Source of the DNA: Sphingobium arseniciresistens
Lineage (GTDB): Bacteria > Pseudomonadota > Alphaproteobacteria > Sphingomonadales > Sphingomonadaceae
Assembly (NCBI GenBank): GCA_029167225.1
Contig: JARFNK010000022.1
Span: 1 to 64,000, forward strand
Direction: 5' to 3'
DNA: 64,000 nt
The notes under the pieces were generated by a model. The model was not told the DNA's origin. It made no database searches and was given only the letters and a program-made list of their open reading frames with translations. Of the stretch, positions 1 through 7,986 are shown in pieces (the first letter of the stretch is position 1; each line of letters opens with the position of its first letter). Both the position numbers and the translations under genes were made by a program.

Positions 1-219
1 CGCGATGCCGTCGCGCTGCTCGATATCGCCGCCAGGGGCGACTGTGTCGACGTGCTGGCCCGGCGGATCGATGAGGCACTCGACAGCGGGCGCCTGCCCG
101 ATGTCGATGCGCTCAGGGAGGAGTTCCTGCCTACCGCAAGATCACAGCGCGATGTCACTATCCCGCCACCCGATCTGCACAGCTACAACAGCCTGATCGC
201 CAGCGGGGAGGTGCACTGA
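1..219 (+). CDS. istA: IS21-family transposase IstA, C-terminal fragment (cut by window edge)
   Basis: The open frame runs from the first base to a TGA at 217-219 and encodes about 72 residues resembling the C-terminal tail of IstA transposases (LLDIAARGD, EEFLP, SYNSLI). The catalytic DDE domain would lie upstream, outside the window. The stop overlaps the ATG of the next gene as TGATG, the usual translational coupling of istA and istB. Assignment rests mainly on this coupling and on the neighbouring IstB. Confidence 0.75.
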   Translation, partial: RDAVALLDIAARGDCVDVLARRIDEALDSGRLPDVDALREEFLPTARSQRDVTIPPPDLHSYNSLIASGEVH

Positions 220-1028
220 TGACCCGCACCAAAGACCAGGCCGCCGCCGTGCTGCCTACCCTGCTCAAGGCCTTGCGCCTGCCGAGCATCAACCGCAACT
301 GGAAGCGCCTTACCGACACCGCCGATCGGGATGGCTGGCCGGCCGCCAACCTGCTCGCCTCACTCCTCGAGATCGAGATGGCCGACCGTTCCTCCCGGCG
401 CATCCAGCGCCATCGCGACCAGTCCGGCCTCCCGGCAGGCAAGACCTTCGCCACCTTCGATTTCGACGCCGCCCCCGGTATCCGCAAGCCGCACCTCTTG
501 TCCCTGGCTGCCGGCGACGACTGGATCGAGAGCGGTGGCAATCTGCTGTTGTTCGGCCAGAGCGGCACCGGCAAGACGCACGCGGTTGCCGCCATCGGCC
601 ATGCCCTCATCGACGCCGGGCGACGTGTCCTGTTCTGCTCCACAACCGACATGGTCCAGAAGCTCCAGGCCGCACGACGCGACCTCAGCTTGCCCGCGAT
701 GCTCGACAAGCTCGACAAGTTCGATCTCATCGTCCTCGACGACCTGTCCTACGTCCGCAAGGACCAGGTCGAGACCAGCGCCTTGTTCGAGCTCATCGCC
801 CATCGCTACGAGCGCCATTCGATCGCCATCACCGCCAACCAGCAATTTTCGGCCTGGGACAACGTCTTTCCAGATCCAGCCATGACTGTCGCCGCGATCG
901 ACCGCCTCGTGCACCACTCGACCATCATCGAGATGAACGGCGAGAGCTACCGCAAGCGATCCGCCGTCGCTCGCATCAACGCCGGCGATTATGACCCATC
1001 GAATGGCGCTCCAGGCCGGCCATCATAA
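219..1028 (+). CDS. istB: IS21-family helper ATPase IstB
   Basis: This 269-residue AAA+ ATPase assists the IS21 transposase in target capture and strand transfer. A Walker A motif (GQSGTGKT) lies at about residues 110-117 and a Walker B (LIVLDDLSY) near 170. The C-terminal part has the IstB-like DRLVHHSTIIEM stretch. Length is normal for the family. The ATG is fixed by the overlap with the istA stop. It is followed directly by the repeat-rich terminal region of the element, so the gene appears intact. Confidence 0.92.
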   Translation: MTRTKDQAAAVLPTLLKALRLPSINRNWKRLTDTADRDGWPAANLLASLLEIEMADRSSRRIQRHRDQSGLPAGKTFATFDFDAAPGIRKPHLLSLAAGDDWIESGGNLLLFGQSGTGKTHAVAAIGHALIDAGRRVLFCSTTDMVQKLQAARRDLSLPAMLDKLDKFDLIVLDDLSYVRKDQVETSALFELIAHRYERHSIAITANQQFSAWDNVFPDPAMTVAAIDRLVHHSTIIEMNGESYRKRSAVARINAGDYDPSNGAPGRPS

Positions 1029-1276
1029 TTGTCGCTGACTTCGCGCTCGCGAGCACCCTGACTGAGACAACGGGTAATTGTCGCCAGCGGCAATTACCCC
1101 AAACCCTTCAAATTGTCGCTTTCGTCCAGTGCCAGCGACAATTACCCAGCGCTGTAATTGACGATGCCCGGTTGCACCTCGCAACCGCTCATGATAGCCC
1201 AAAGCCACCAACCGGCGCGGCCGCCTACCGGCCATCATAATTGACGCCGACCGGACTCCGTAATCGACGCGCTACA
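1029..1276. repeat. Subterminal repeats of the IS21-family right end
   Basis: No gene is seen here. The stretch carries at least seven copies of a short motif close to TAATTGTCGC or TAATTGACGC in both orientations (for example near 1028, 1072, 1109, 1135, 1154, 1237 and 1259). Such multiple subterminal repeats are the transposase-binding sites of IS21 elements. Confidence 0.7.
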
Positions 1277-1589
1277 CTTCATCCGTAAGCTGGTTCGGAT
1301 CACGGGTGTCGTTGAGCGATGACCACCATTCCTTACAGAATGCGGCGACCTGAGCCATAAGGGCTTCGCGTGTCAAAGCGGCATAGACATTGGTGCCATG
1401 ACAATGGTCGATCTCCGCGACATGGATGTCGACTGGCCAGGGTACGATATGACTCTTTACGGCGTCTTCAGCCGACGTCAGATCCTTGATCAGATACAGC
1501 AGCGCATCCGCGTCGAGATCGCCAGGGGTTTCGAGCGCCGCACGGGCACGGCTGAGCAACTGCGCGTGCTTGCGCCTGATCATGGTCAC
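1272..1589 (-). CDS. Hypothetical protein, possibly truncated by the IS end
   Basis: The product is about 105 residues of unknown function. The start is taken as GTG at 1589, or the ATG two codons later, because GAAAGGA lies about 8 nt upstream; the longer open frame upstream has no protein-like composition. The stop TAG falls inside the inferred IS21 terminus (TGTAGCG), so the native C-terminus may have been cut off and the stop supplied by the IS. It lies between the IS and a second small gene of the element backbone. No family was recognised. Confidence 0.45.
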   Translation of the reverse strand: MTMIRRKHAQLLSRARAALETPGDLDADALLYLIKDLTSAEDAVKSHIVPWPVDIHVAEIDHCHGTNVYAALTREALMAQVAAFCKEWWSSLNDTRDPNQLTDEV

Positions 1590-1651
1590 GGCATTGGTCC
1601 TTTCAGGAAAAGATGGCCGGCGGCACGAGCCGCTGCTCACGCCGAGCGCAA

Positions 1652-1870
1652 TTACACATCCGTCGCTTGAGCGACAGCAGCGCGGCTGAGGGCTGGGATA
1701 GCGGGATGATAATAGGTGCTGCTGTCGGACATGGCGATCGCTGTTTGCTCGGCGCGATACCAATTCACGGCATCGATCGTATAGAGTTCGCTCGCGTAGC
1801 ACTCTGCGTCACTGAAGAATTCGACAGTCACGACATAGGTGCGAAGCTGCACATAGGCGTCTGCGCTCAT
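1652..1870 (-). CDS. Small hypothetical protein, element backbone
   Basis: The 72-residue product (MSADAYVQLRTYVV...) has a strong ribosome-binding site (AGAAGGAACT) shortly before the ATG. The sequence is compact, with conserved-looking aromatic residues (YVVTVEFF, WYRAEQ), suggesting a small alpha/beta fold. It lies downstream of the DUF932 gene on the same strand with 76 nt between them, so the two are probably co-transcribed. Function unknown. Confidence 0.5.
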   Translation of the reverse strand: MSADAYVQLRTYVVTVEFFSDAECYASELYTIDAVNWYRAEQTAIAMSDSSTYYHPAIPALSRAAVAQATDV

Positions 1871-1946
1871 GAGGCAGTTCCTTCTGATCTAGCGGATATG
1901 CGGCGTGATGGATCGCCGGGGCCAGTGAGACCCCGGCGGGTTGGTG

Positions 1947-3188
1947 TCAGTTCAGGCGTTCGAGCAGGGCCCGGGCTTTACCTTCAAGGTCCAGGCGGCT
2001 GTCCTGCTGCGATTTGGACCTGGCAACGGCCGTGATTCCGTTCACGAAATCGAAGATGCTCTCGGGCGGACGCCCTTCTTCGACCAGAACCGCCTCGATG
2101 ACCCTGCTGGTCTCGGCCTTGGAGAAGCCGCGTTTGCGCAGAAAGCTATCGCGATCCTCATCCGTGCGGGCTACGATCCGTTCACGGGCGGTTCGGATGC
2201 CGTCAACGAACGTCCGCGGCGAAGCGTCGGCGAAATGCGCGAGGGCCGGCTCAGCCTGATGAGAGAATCGGCCTGCGGCGAATTTCGAGTGACGAATCTT
2301 GATCTCCTCGAAATGCTCGACACCCCATAAGATGCGGTTGGCGCACACTGCTCGCAGGTAAAAGGTAGCGATGCCGAGGGTTTTCGCACCGACCTCGCTG
2401 TTCCACGCATAAAAGCCGCGAAAGAAGAGATCGGGTTCGCCGTTCGGCAGCTTGCCCGCCTCGATCGGATGCGTGTCGTCGACCAGAAACAAGAACACGT
2501 CGCGATCCGAGGCATAAAGCGTTGTCGTGTCGCGCGTGACATCGACATGGGGGTTATACTGCATCGTTCGCCAGTCGAGGACCCCAGGGACTTTCCAGCG
2601 CGTGTCGCCGGTGCCGTTGCCTGCAAAGCGCATAACAGCCTCGACGAGTTGATAATCCCAGATGCGGCCGTAATCGGGGCCGGTCACGGCGCGCAGCTCA
2701 GTGCGACCGTCATCGGTCTGAAGCAGCTTCACCTGCTCGCCTCGGTGGTTGAGCAGGCCGTGCTGGAGGTTGATGCCGGCGAGCGGTGCCGGCAGGTCGC
2801 GTAGATAGGAAGCGGGCGCACCGACCAAACTGCACATTTGCCCGAACGACCAATTGGTGGGCTCTACGGGCACATCGCTGTCGGGCAGGATCAGCGTGAG
2901 GCGCTCAGGCTCGTCGCGACGCGCCTCAACCTTAATCGACCGACTCTCGACTATGCGGGTGTGCGCCTTCTCGGCACGGGCACGAACGATCCTATGGAGA
3001 TCGCGGAGCGACAGGAAACGCTCATCAGCTGGGCGCGAGAACCATTCGGAGGAGACGCGACTGTTGGACGAGCCACGCGTGATATTGACACCATAGGCGC
3101 CGGAAACAGCGCGCTCAGGGCTAAGGGCAAGCGATGCCATTGGAGTTTCTCCAAGAGTTGAAGGAGCAAAGCCAGTCGCGGTACTCAT
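1947..3188 (-). CDS. DUF932 domain-containing protein
   Basis: This 413-residue protein matches the DUF932 family found on plasmids, phages and integrative elements; its role is unknown. Recognisable segments are the middle WKVPGVLDW...NPHVDVTRDTTTLYASDRDVFLFLVDD part and the LFFRGFYAWNSEVGAKTL...ANRILWG part with following FEEIKIRHSK. The start ATG at 3188 is preferred to the in-frame GTG codons just upstream. A 22-nt uninterrupted purine tract precedes it by about 20 nt, a feature shared with other backbone genes here. Confidence 0.85.
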   Translation of the reverse strand: MSTATGFAPSTLGETPMASLALSPERAVSGAYGVNITRGSSNSRVSSEWFSRPADERFLSLRDLHRIVRARAEKAHTRIVESRSIKVEARRDEPERLTLILPDSDVPVEPTNWSFGQMCSLVGAPASYLRDLPAPLAGINLQHGLLNHRGEQVKLLQTDDGRTELRAVTGPDYGRIWDYQLVEAVMRFAGNGTGDTRWKVPGVLDWRTMQYNPHVDVTRDTTTLYASDRDVFLFLVDDTHPIEAGKLPNGEPDLFFRGFYAWNSEVGAKTLGIATFYLRAVCANRILWGVEHFEEIKIRHSKFAAGRFSHQAEPALAHFADASPRTFVDGIRTARERIVARTDEDRDSFLRKRGFSKAETSRVIEAVLVEEGRPPESIFDFVNGITAVARSKSQQDSRLDLEGKARALLERLN

Positions 3189-3208
3189 CAGCACCACCGG
3201 CGACTCCG

Positions 3209-3230
3209 TTCCTTCCCCCTTCCCTTCCCC
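3209..3230 (-). promoter_or_regulatory. Polypurine leader tract 1 (upstream of DUF932 gene)
   Basis: On the sense strand of the DUF932 gene there are 22 uninterrupted purines with a GAAGGGGGAAGG core, ending about 20 nt before the ATG. Five further genes of the backbone have comparable tracts. Role unknown; it could be a leader RNA element, a protein-binding site or an enhanced ribosome-standby site. Confidence 0.5.
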
Positions 3231-3390
3231 TGCGGTTCACACGCGAATAAGGCTATCATTCACCAAGGGCTGATAGCGCCCGCAATATTGTGGCTGTGTT
3301 CTGTATTGCCTGCTATCCAGACGGCTTGTCTCGATGCCACTGAGAGGCACCGGTTATCATTGCCAAACATTGGCTCAGGAGAAACATCGC

Positions 3391-3888
3391 ATGACTGAAA
3401 ATGCCGATATGCACGAAACACTCATCACGCTGACCGCCGATATCGTGGCGGCGCATGTCGGCAACAACAGCGTGGCGGTCGGCGATCTCCCGATGCTGAT
3501 TCAGAATATCCATGGAGCATTGAGCGGGCTTGGTCAGCAAAAGGCAGAACCCGAAGCAAAACCCGAGCCGGCGGTGTCGATCCGGGCATCGGTGAAGCCG
3601 GACTACATCGTCTGTCTGGAGGACGGCAAAAAGCTCAAGATGCTCAAGCGCCACCTGATGACCCACTACCAGATGACACCCGAGGATTATCGTGCCAAGT
3701 GGGGCCTTGCCGCCGACTATCCCATGGTCGCGCCCAACTATGCCGAACAGCGCCGGACACTGGCGAAGTCGATCGGGCTCGGTCGCAAGCCTAGGGCAGT
3801 GGCAGCCGCTGCGGTCCCCAAGGCGAAGAAAGCACCAGCGAACCGGCGATCGGGCAAGAATCCCTCCCAGACAGACCAAACGGCGTAG
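3391..3888 (+). CDS. MucR/Ros family transcriptional regulator
   Basis: This 165-residue regulator carries the Ros/MucR zinc-finger block at about residues 70-130: IVCLEDGKKLKMLKRHLMTHY, then MTPEDYRAKWGL, DYPMVAPNYAEQR and LAKSIGLGRK. Such proteins bind AT-rich DNA and often silence horizontally acquired genes. The C-terminal tail is basic and Ala/Lys-rich. The ATG at 3391 is chosen because CAGGAG lies 8 nt upstream; the longer open frame starting at 3334 lacks a site. It is transcribed opposite to its neighbours, and may control the element. Confidence 0.92.
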   Translation: MTENADMHETLITLTADIVAAHVGNNSVAVGDLPMLIQNIHGALSGLGQQKAEPEAKPEPAVSIRASVKPDYIVCLEDGKKLKMLKRHLMTHYQMTPEDYRAKWGLAADYPMVAPNYAEQRRTLAKSIGLGRKPRAVAAAAVPKAKKAPANRRSGKNPSQTDQTA

Positions 3889-4036
3889 TATAATACCCTG
3901 ATAATGCATTGGGGCGCTGTTCTCCGCGCGGAAATGGCAACGGCACCCTGGAAAAGACTGCCGGGCGGCGGCCAGGCGGATTGAATGCGGATTGGCATGA
4001 AGTGATCTCCACGACGATCATCCGCACCTTCCCCTA

Positions 4037-4330
4037 CTATCTGCCATCGTCAGTGAGCGTGTCGGCGAAGCGTATGACGCGATAGACGTCCGCCTCATTG
4101 CCCTTGATTAGATCGATCGGCCGCGCGTCGCCCAGCCCTTCATCACCGCTCACCAGATATTGCAGTACGGACCATCCGGCAGCACCGGGCGCGGCGGCAA
4201 GGATGCGGGCCATTGCAGGACGGATAGTGTCGCCGTGGAACTGGAATGCCGGAATCAGCTTGGCACCATTGTCCTCGACCATGAACAGGCGGCGATCGCG
4301 GACGGCCTGCGCAGATCGGTCAGGCATCAT
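4037..4330 (-). CDS. DUF2384/MbcA-ParS-like antitoxin, orphan
   Basis: The roughly 97-residue product resembles the C-terminal half of MbcA/ParS/Xre-type antitoxins: LIPAFQFHGD, an intervening helix, then GWSVLQYLVSGDEGLGDARPIDLIKG and a final helix. Full antitoxins usually have an N-terminal helical region of some tens of residues before this domain. Here an in-frame TAG lies three codons or so upstream of the start, so the protein may be N-terminally shortened. No RES-type toxin is seen next to it. It sits at the left border of the inserted dcs block, and truncation during insertion is possible. Confidence 0.5.
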   Translation of the reverse strand: MMPDRSAQAVRDRRLFMVEDNGAKLIPAFQFHGDTIRPAMARILAAAPGAAGWSVLQYLVSGDEGLGDARPIDLIKGNEADVYRVIRFADTLTDDGR

Positions 4331-4541
4331 GCGCTTTCGTGTCTATGTATGTGCTGCTAGAGCATCTTGGGGCGTATCATAGGGCTACAATCTTCGGATC
4401 AAGTTGCTCGGGATCGAATGCCCAAGGCTCAAGCGCGCCCGCCAAGCAAATCTCTAGGCGCTTCGTCAGGTCTCAGTTCGGATGAGATGCCGCAAGCCTG
4501 GAGCGCCGAACACCCCGGTCTTGGACTGATGGTGATTGTGG

Positions 4542-5393
4542 TCAGGCGCTCTCGACTTGGTGGCCGATGGAACCATCGTTCACATGCTGGGCTTCGAGGA
4601 GCGGTTCGATGATGTGGATGATAGTTGCGATTGCGGCGTGGTTCTCGGCATCGGAATCCGAAGGGTGGAACTCCGCGATCTCAAGACCGAGACATTGGTC
4701 AGCTGGGATCGCTTCGAATATCCGCCGAAGCTGGTCCGGCAAAAGGCCGGCTGGAACAGCGTAATCTGCTGGGACAAAGCCCGGCTCGAGCGAGTCCCAA
4801 TCGATATGGATCCAGATCGGCGCTCCGCCGAGCGTAGCTAGAACGGCCTCCGGCGTAGCTTGCGCTGGCGGAATGATCCGCACGCCAGACCTTGTCAGCA
4901 ATTCGGATTCCTTGTCGTCGATGTCCCTCGCACCGAGAAGCACGACCTGTTTCGGGTTGAGCCCGGCACCATGTCCGCTGTTCCAGAGCCCGCAAGCGGC
5001 GGAGACAACCATACCTCCAAGATAGCCCGTTCCTGTGGTCTGTGGCGTGTTGAAATCTCCGTGGGCGTCCACCCATAGAATCGTCGCCTCGGGGTAACAG
5101 GTCGCAACGACCGGCAACGTAGCGAGGCTCGCGGGGCAGGTGTTGGTCACAAGTAATGCGAATTTGCCTTCGGAAATGTTCTCCATCAGCGCGGCCTTCA
5201 AATCGACAAGGGTCGCTCGTGCCTGAGGAAGGCTTATCGACCAGTCATCTTCGGCCGGCTCCGATGGTGATCCGACGGTATGGGTTGTGCCGTCGAAACG
5301 ACTTGCGATGGCGGCTGCGGCAAGACGCGCGCCAATGATGGTGCGGTCTGATCGATCCGCGACACGTCCCTGCGAGACGATGATGTCCAACAT
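4542..5393 (-). CDS. dcsB: Arginase-like N-omega-hydroxy-L-arginine hydrolase (DcsB-like)
   Basis: This 283-residue ureohydrolase is assigned to cleave N-hydroxyarginine to hydroxyurea and ornithine in D-cycloserine synthesis. The arginase metal motifs DAHGD (109-113) and DWDSLEP (198-204) are present. The usual first His ligand motif GGDHS is replaced by TNTCP, with Cys at residue 86. An ordinary arginase should not lack this His, while, from memory, the characterised Streptomyces DcsB has a notable Cys86. It is the last gene of the operon, 4 nt behind dcsG. Function is inferred from fold, this substitution and context; a guanidino hydrolase of another kind is the alternative. Confidence 0.82.
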   Translation of the reverse strand: MLDIIVSQGRVADRSDRTIIGARLAAAAIASRFDGTTHTVGSPSEPAEDDWSISLPQARATLVDLKAALMENISEGKFALLVTNTCPASLATLPVVATCYPEATILWVDAHGDFNTPQTTGTGYLGGMVVSAACGLWNSGHGAGLNPKQVVLLGARDIDDKESELLTRSGVRIIPPAQATPEAVLATLGGAPIWIHIDWDSLEPGFVPADYAVPAGLLPDQLRRIFEAIPADQCLGLEIAEFHPSDSDAENHAAIATIIHIIEPLLEAQHVNDGSIGHQVESA

Positions 5394-5397
5394 GGCT

Positions 5398-6309
5398 TCA
5401 AGCTCCTTGTTCTGCGAGAGTAAGTTTCGATATGGCTACCGCGAATCGTTCGGCGCCGCCTTCCGCGAACTGCAGCGACAATGAGGGCTCCGCAATTTCC
5501 AGTTCGAGCAGCCTCGGACTGCCGTCTTGATCGCGGATCAGGTCTATTCTGGCGTAGAGGAGCGGTCGATCGAGTTGCAGTTTCACGGCCGTTGCCGACA
5601 GAGCGGCTTCGGCAACAGCGCGTTCGTCTTGCGAGGCGATGCGCGGAGCACGGAAATCATTTGTGGGGACATTGACGGTTCCGTCCGCATCGAGAAGCGC
5701 GCCCTTCCTGATGGCGTGACTATATTCTCCATTGAAATAGATCAGGTTGGTTTCTCCTTCTTGATCGATCTTCTTGAGGTAGGGCTGCACGATCGCCGTC
5801 GCACCATCGGACAGCAGAGCGGCAACATGTTCCTCAGCCTTGTCGACGTTTCGACGGCTGTAGCGATGCACACCCTTGGAGTAACATCCGATGGCGGGTT
5901 TGATGACAAAATCCTCCACCGTGGGATTCTGATAGAGATATTCGCGAAGGCAGTCGGGCAGATCGGTGCTGGGCTGGATGAAGTGGGTCGGAACGACGGC
6001 CACGCCGAGAGCTTCGAGATCGCCGAGATAGTGCTTGTCGAGACTCCAGCGAACAGCAGTGGGCGGATTTTGAAGGACCGTTCTGGCTGCCACCGTCTGA
6101 CACCAGGCAAGGAATTCGGGGAGACGCTCGGTATAGTCCCAAGGTGAGCGTAAGACCACGGCATCGAAGGAGGACCATTGGACCGACCCATCATCCCAAA
6201 AGCAGACCTCGACATCGATATGCTCTCGGACGCAAGCATCGAGTAGCAACGGCATGTCATGGTCGTTGGCCAAGCTTGCGCGCGCGGAAACCAATGCAAT
6301 CTTACCCAT
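5398..6309 (-). CDS. dcsG: ATP-grasp D-cycloserine synthetase (DcsG-like)
   Basis: The 303-residue ATP-grasp enzyme is assigned to the ATP-driven cyclisation of O-ureido-D-serine to D-cycloserine. Visible features are the N-terminal RSPWDY motif, the central FVIKPAIGCYSKGV glycine-rich nucleotide loop, QPYLKKIDQEGETNLIYFNGEYSHA, and the metal-binding end LLELEIAEPSLSL. The length is close to that remembered for Streptomyces DcsG. It lies 4 nt before dcsB and 76 nt after dcsC. The ribosome-binding site is weak. A different peptide or amino-acid ligase role cannot be excluded by sequence alone, but the neighbours make it unlikely. Confidence 0.85.
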   Translation of the reverse strand: MGKIALVSARASLANDHDMPLLLDACVREHIDVEVCFWDDGSVQWSSFDAVVLRSPWDYTERLPEFLAWCQTVAARTVLQNPPTAVRWSLDKHYLGDLEALGVAVVPTHFIQPSTDLPDCLREYLYQNPTVEDFVIKPAIGCYSKGVHRYSRRNVDKAEEHVAALLSDGATAIVQPYLKKIDQEGETNLIYFNGEYSHAIRKGALLDADGTVNVPTNDFRAPRIASQDERAVAEAALSATAVKLQLDRPLLYARIDLIRDQDGSPRLLELEIAEPSLSLQFAEGGAERFAVAISKLTLAEQGA

Positions 6310-6385
6310 GTCGAATTCCCGGTTCGGCTATTGCGGAAAATGCTTGCTTCATCAGTTTGTGTGTTCGTGCTGCTGCCACGGCGTG

Positions 6386-7234
6386 CTAGGTCGACAAGGT
6401 GCCGTCGAAGACGAATGCGGCCGGGCCAGTCATGCTGATCTCTGCGGTCGGGCCTGGCCACGAGATGTCGAGGTCGCCCCCCGTCAAGCCAACGGTTACC
6501 TGGCGCGCTACGCGCCCGCGGCGCATGAGCACGGCGGCGGCCGCGCAGGCGCCGCTGCCACAGGCAAGCGTTTCTCCAGAGCCAAATTCATCGACGCGCA
6601 GTTGAATTCGGCTGGCAGATTCCACCTGGACAAAGCCGACATTGAGGCTGGCCGGCAGGCATTCGGCGCTTCGTAATGCCGGGCCTATCACAGCAATTGG
6701 CACGCGCGCGACATCATCAACCTCGATGACCGCGTGTGGATTCCCCATAAAGACTGTGGCGAAACGCAGGCGAGGAAACGCACCGATAGCAAGTTCGTAA
6801 ACGTCTTCCTCGCTGTCGATGCCTGTCATCGGGATTGCCTGAGGGGAAAAGCTCGGGACTCCCAGAGCCACCCGGAACAGGTCTGGCCCCAGCATAGCAA
6901 CAGCGTGCGTTCCGCTCGGACTGTCGAGCGTGAATGAAGAGCCAACGGCGATGCCGGCACGCACCACCCAGGCGGCGATGCAGCGCGCGCCGTTTCCGCA
7001 CTGCTGGGACGACAGGCCGTCCGGAGTCCAGATGCGGTAGGAAGCAATCGAACCGGCCATCAGCGGCGGCGCGACGCCTAGAATGAGATCACAGCCGACA
7101 CCTCGGTGCCGGTCTGATAGGTGGCGGCAGAGGTCGGCAGACGGCACGAAACCGTCGCGGGTGTCGATCACGACGAAGTCATTGCCGAGCCCGTGCATTT
7201 TAGTGAAATCGAGCTGTTGCGTGGAGGCGCCCAT
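6386..7234 (-). CDS. dcsC: DapF-like O-ureidoserine racemase (DcsC-like)
   Basis: This 282-residue enzyme has the diaminopimelate epimerase fold with both catalytic cysteines: Cys79 in QCGNGARC and Cys225 in LACGSGAC. Residues that hold the far end of diaminopimelate are changed: the NADG motif reads TPDG at 70-73, and the ERGxGET motif reads EFGSGET at 216-222, so the substrate Arg is Phe. This argues for a PLP-independent racemase of another amino acid, here O-ureido-L-serine. The ATG shares one base with the upstream SDR stop (TGATG), indicating coupling. It is therefore not called as housekeeping dapF. Confidence 0.85.
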   Translation of the reverse strand: MGASTQQLDFTKMHGLGNDFVVIDTRDGFVPSADLCRHLSDRHRGVGCDLILGVAPPLMAGSIASYRIWTPDGLSSQQCGNGARCIAAWVVRAGIAVGSSFTLDSPSGTHAVAMLGPDLFRVALGVPSFSPQAIPMTGIDSEEDVYELAIGAFPRLRFATVFMGNPHAVIEVDDVARVPIAVIGPALRSAECLPASLNVGFVQVESASRIQLRVDEFGSGETLACGSGACAAAAVLMRRGRVARQVTVGLTGGDLDISWPGPTAEISMTGPAAFVFDGTLST

Positions 7235-7977
7235 CACCAGGGAATCTCGGCATCAAGGTGGAAATACCCACCCGTTGGACCACTGGCGTCAAGGAGCGCG
7301 AGCCTGACGCTGGTTGCGGCTCCAGCTTCGACTTCAAGGTCGCCATCGCCGTCGTTCATGTCGGTCTTTGTATAGCCGGGGTGCGCCGCGTTGACCTTGA
7401 TGCCCGTGTCTCGCAGCTCATATGCGAGATGGACGGTCCAGGAGTTTAGCGCGCTCTTTGAAGCGCTGTAGCCTGGGAGCGATTTGAACTTGTCGTGATA
7501 GGCGTATGAGTCTCGATTCCCATGCGTCGACAGCGATGCGAGCAGGCTCGATACGTTGACGATCCGCGCGGCTTCCGAAGCCCGCAGCAGCGGAAGAAAG
7601 GCTTGCGTGACCGCGACCGTGCCGAACAGGTTGGTCTCGAAGGTCTCGCGCCATTGCGCGAGGGGTTGTTCGGAGGGGCGCTTTCCATATTCCTCGATGC
7701 GTATCGCTGCATTATTCACGAGGACATCGAGGCGGCCAAATCGGTCTTGCACTTCGTCTGCAGCCGCGGTGAGGCTGGCGGGCTGTGCAAGGTCGAGCAC
7801 CAAGGGTTCGACATCCAGGCCAGCGCTCCGGAGATCATGCACTCTCGCGATGACATTCGCGTGGTTCCGACCGGATAGCAAAACCTTGAGCCCGTGTCCT
7901 GCGAGCTGACGCGTAGTCTCGAAACCAATGCCGCGGGTTGCACCGGTAATGAGGGCAAGTTTGGTGAAGTTGGTCAT
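7234..7977 (-). CDS. Short-chain dehydrogenase/reductase in the dcs operon
   Basis: The 247-residue product is a classical SDR: the cofactor motif TGATRGIG lies near residues 11-18, NNAAIR near 90, a catalytic Ser in NVSSLLASL, and YSASKSALNSW (Tyr-x3-Lys). Substrate unknown. It is embedded between dcsE (9 nt gap) and dcsC (1 nt overlap), so it is expressed with the pathway. To my knowledge no SDR is part of the Streptomyces D-cycloserine route; it may modify the product or a precursor, or detoxify an intermediate. Confidence 0.85.
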   Translation of the reverse strand: MTNFTKLALITGATRGIGFETTRQLAGHGLKVLLSGRNHANVIARVHDLRSAGLDVEPLVLDLAQPASLTAAADEVQDRFGRLDVLVNNAAIRIEEYGKRPSEQPLAQWRETFETNLFGTVAVTQAFLPLLRASEAARIVNVSSLLASLSTHGNRDSYAYHDKFKSLPGYSASKSALNSWTVHLAYELRDTGIKVNAAHPGYTKTDMNDGDGDLEVEAGAATSVRLALLDASGPTGGYFHLDAEIPW

Positions 7978-7986
7978 TTCGGTCGC

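Larger units (their letters stand above)
1..1276 (+). mobile_element. IS21-family element, right part (left end outside window)
   Basis: The segment holds the end of an istA-type transposase, a full istB-type helper ATPase and a non-coding right end rich in short repeats. The probable right terminus is the CA dinucleotide at 1275-1276; its reverse complement gives an outward end beginning TGTAGCGCG, fitting the 5'-TG...CA-3' rule of IS21 elements. The target duplication cannot be checked because the left end is outside the window. The element differs in sequence from the second IS21-type element at 9.5-14 kb. Confidence 0.75.

Noticed and set aside
4367-4841. Small plus-strand frames downstream of and over the end of dcsB
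   Set aside because: No ribosome-binding sites, and the overlapping part is a shadow of dcsB.
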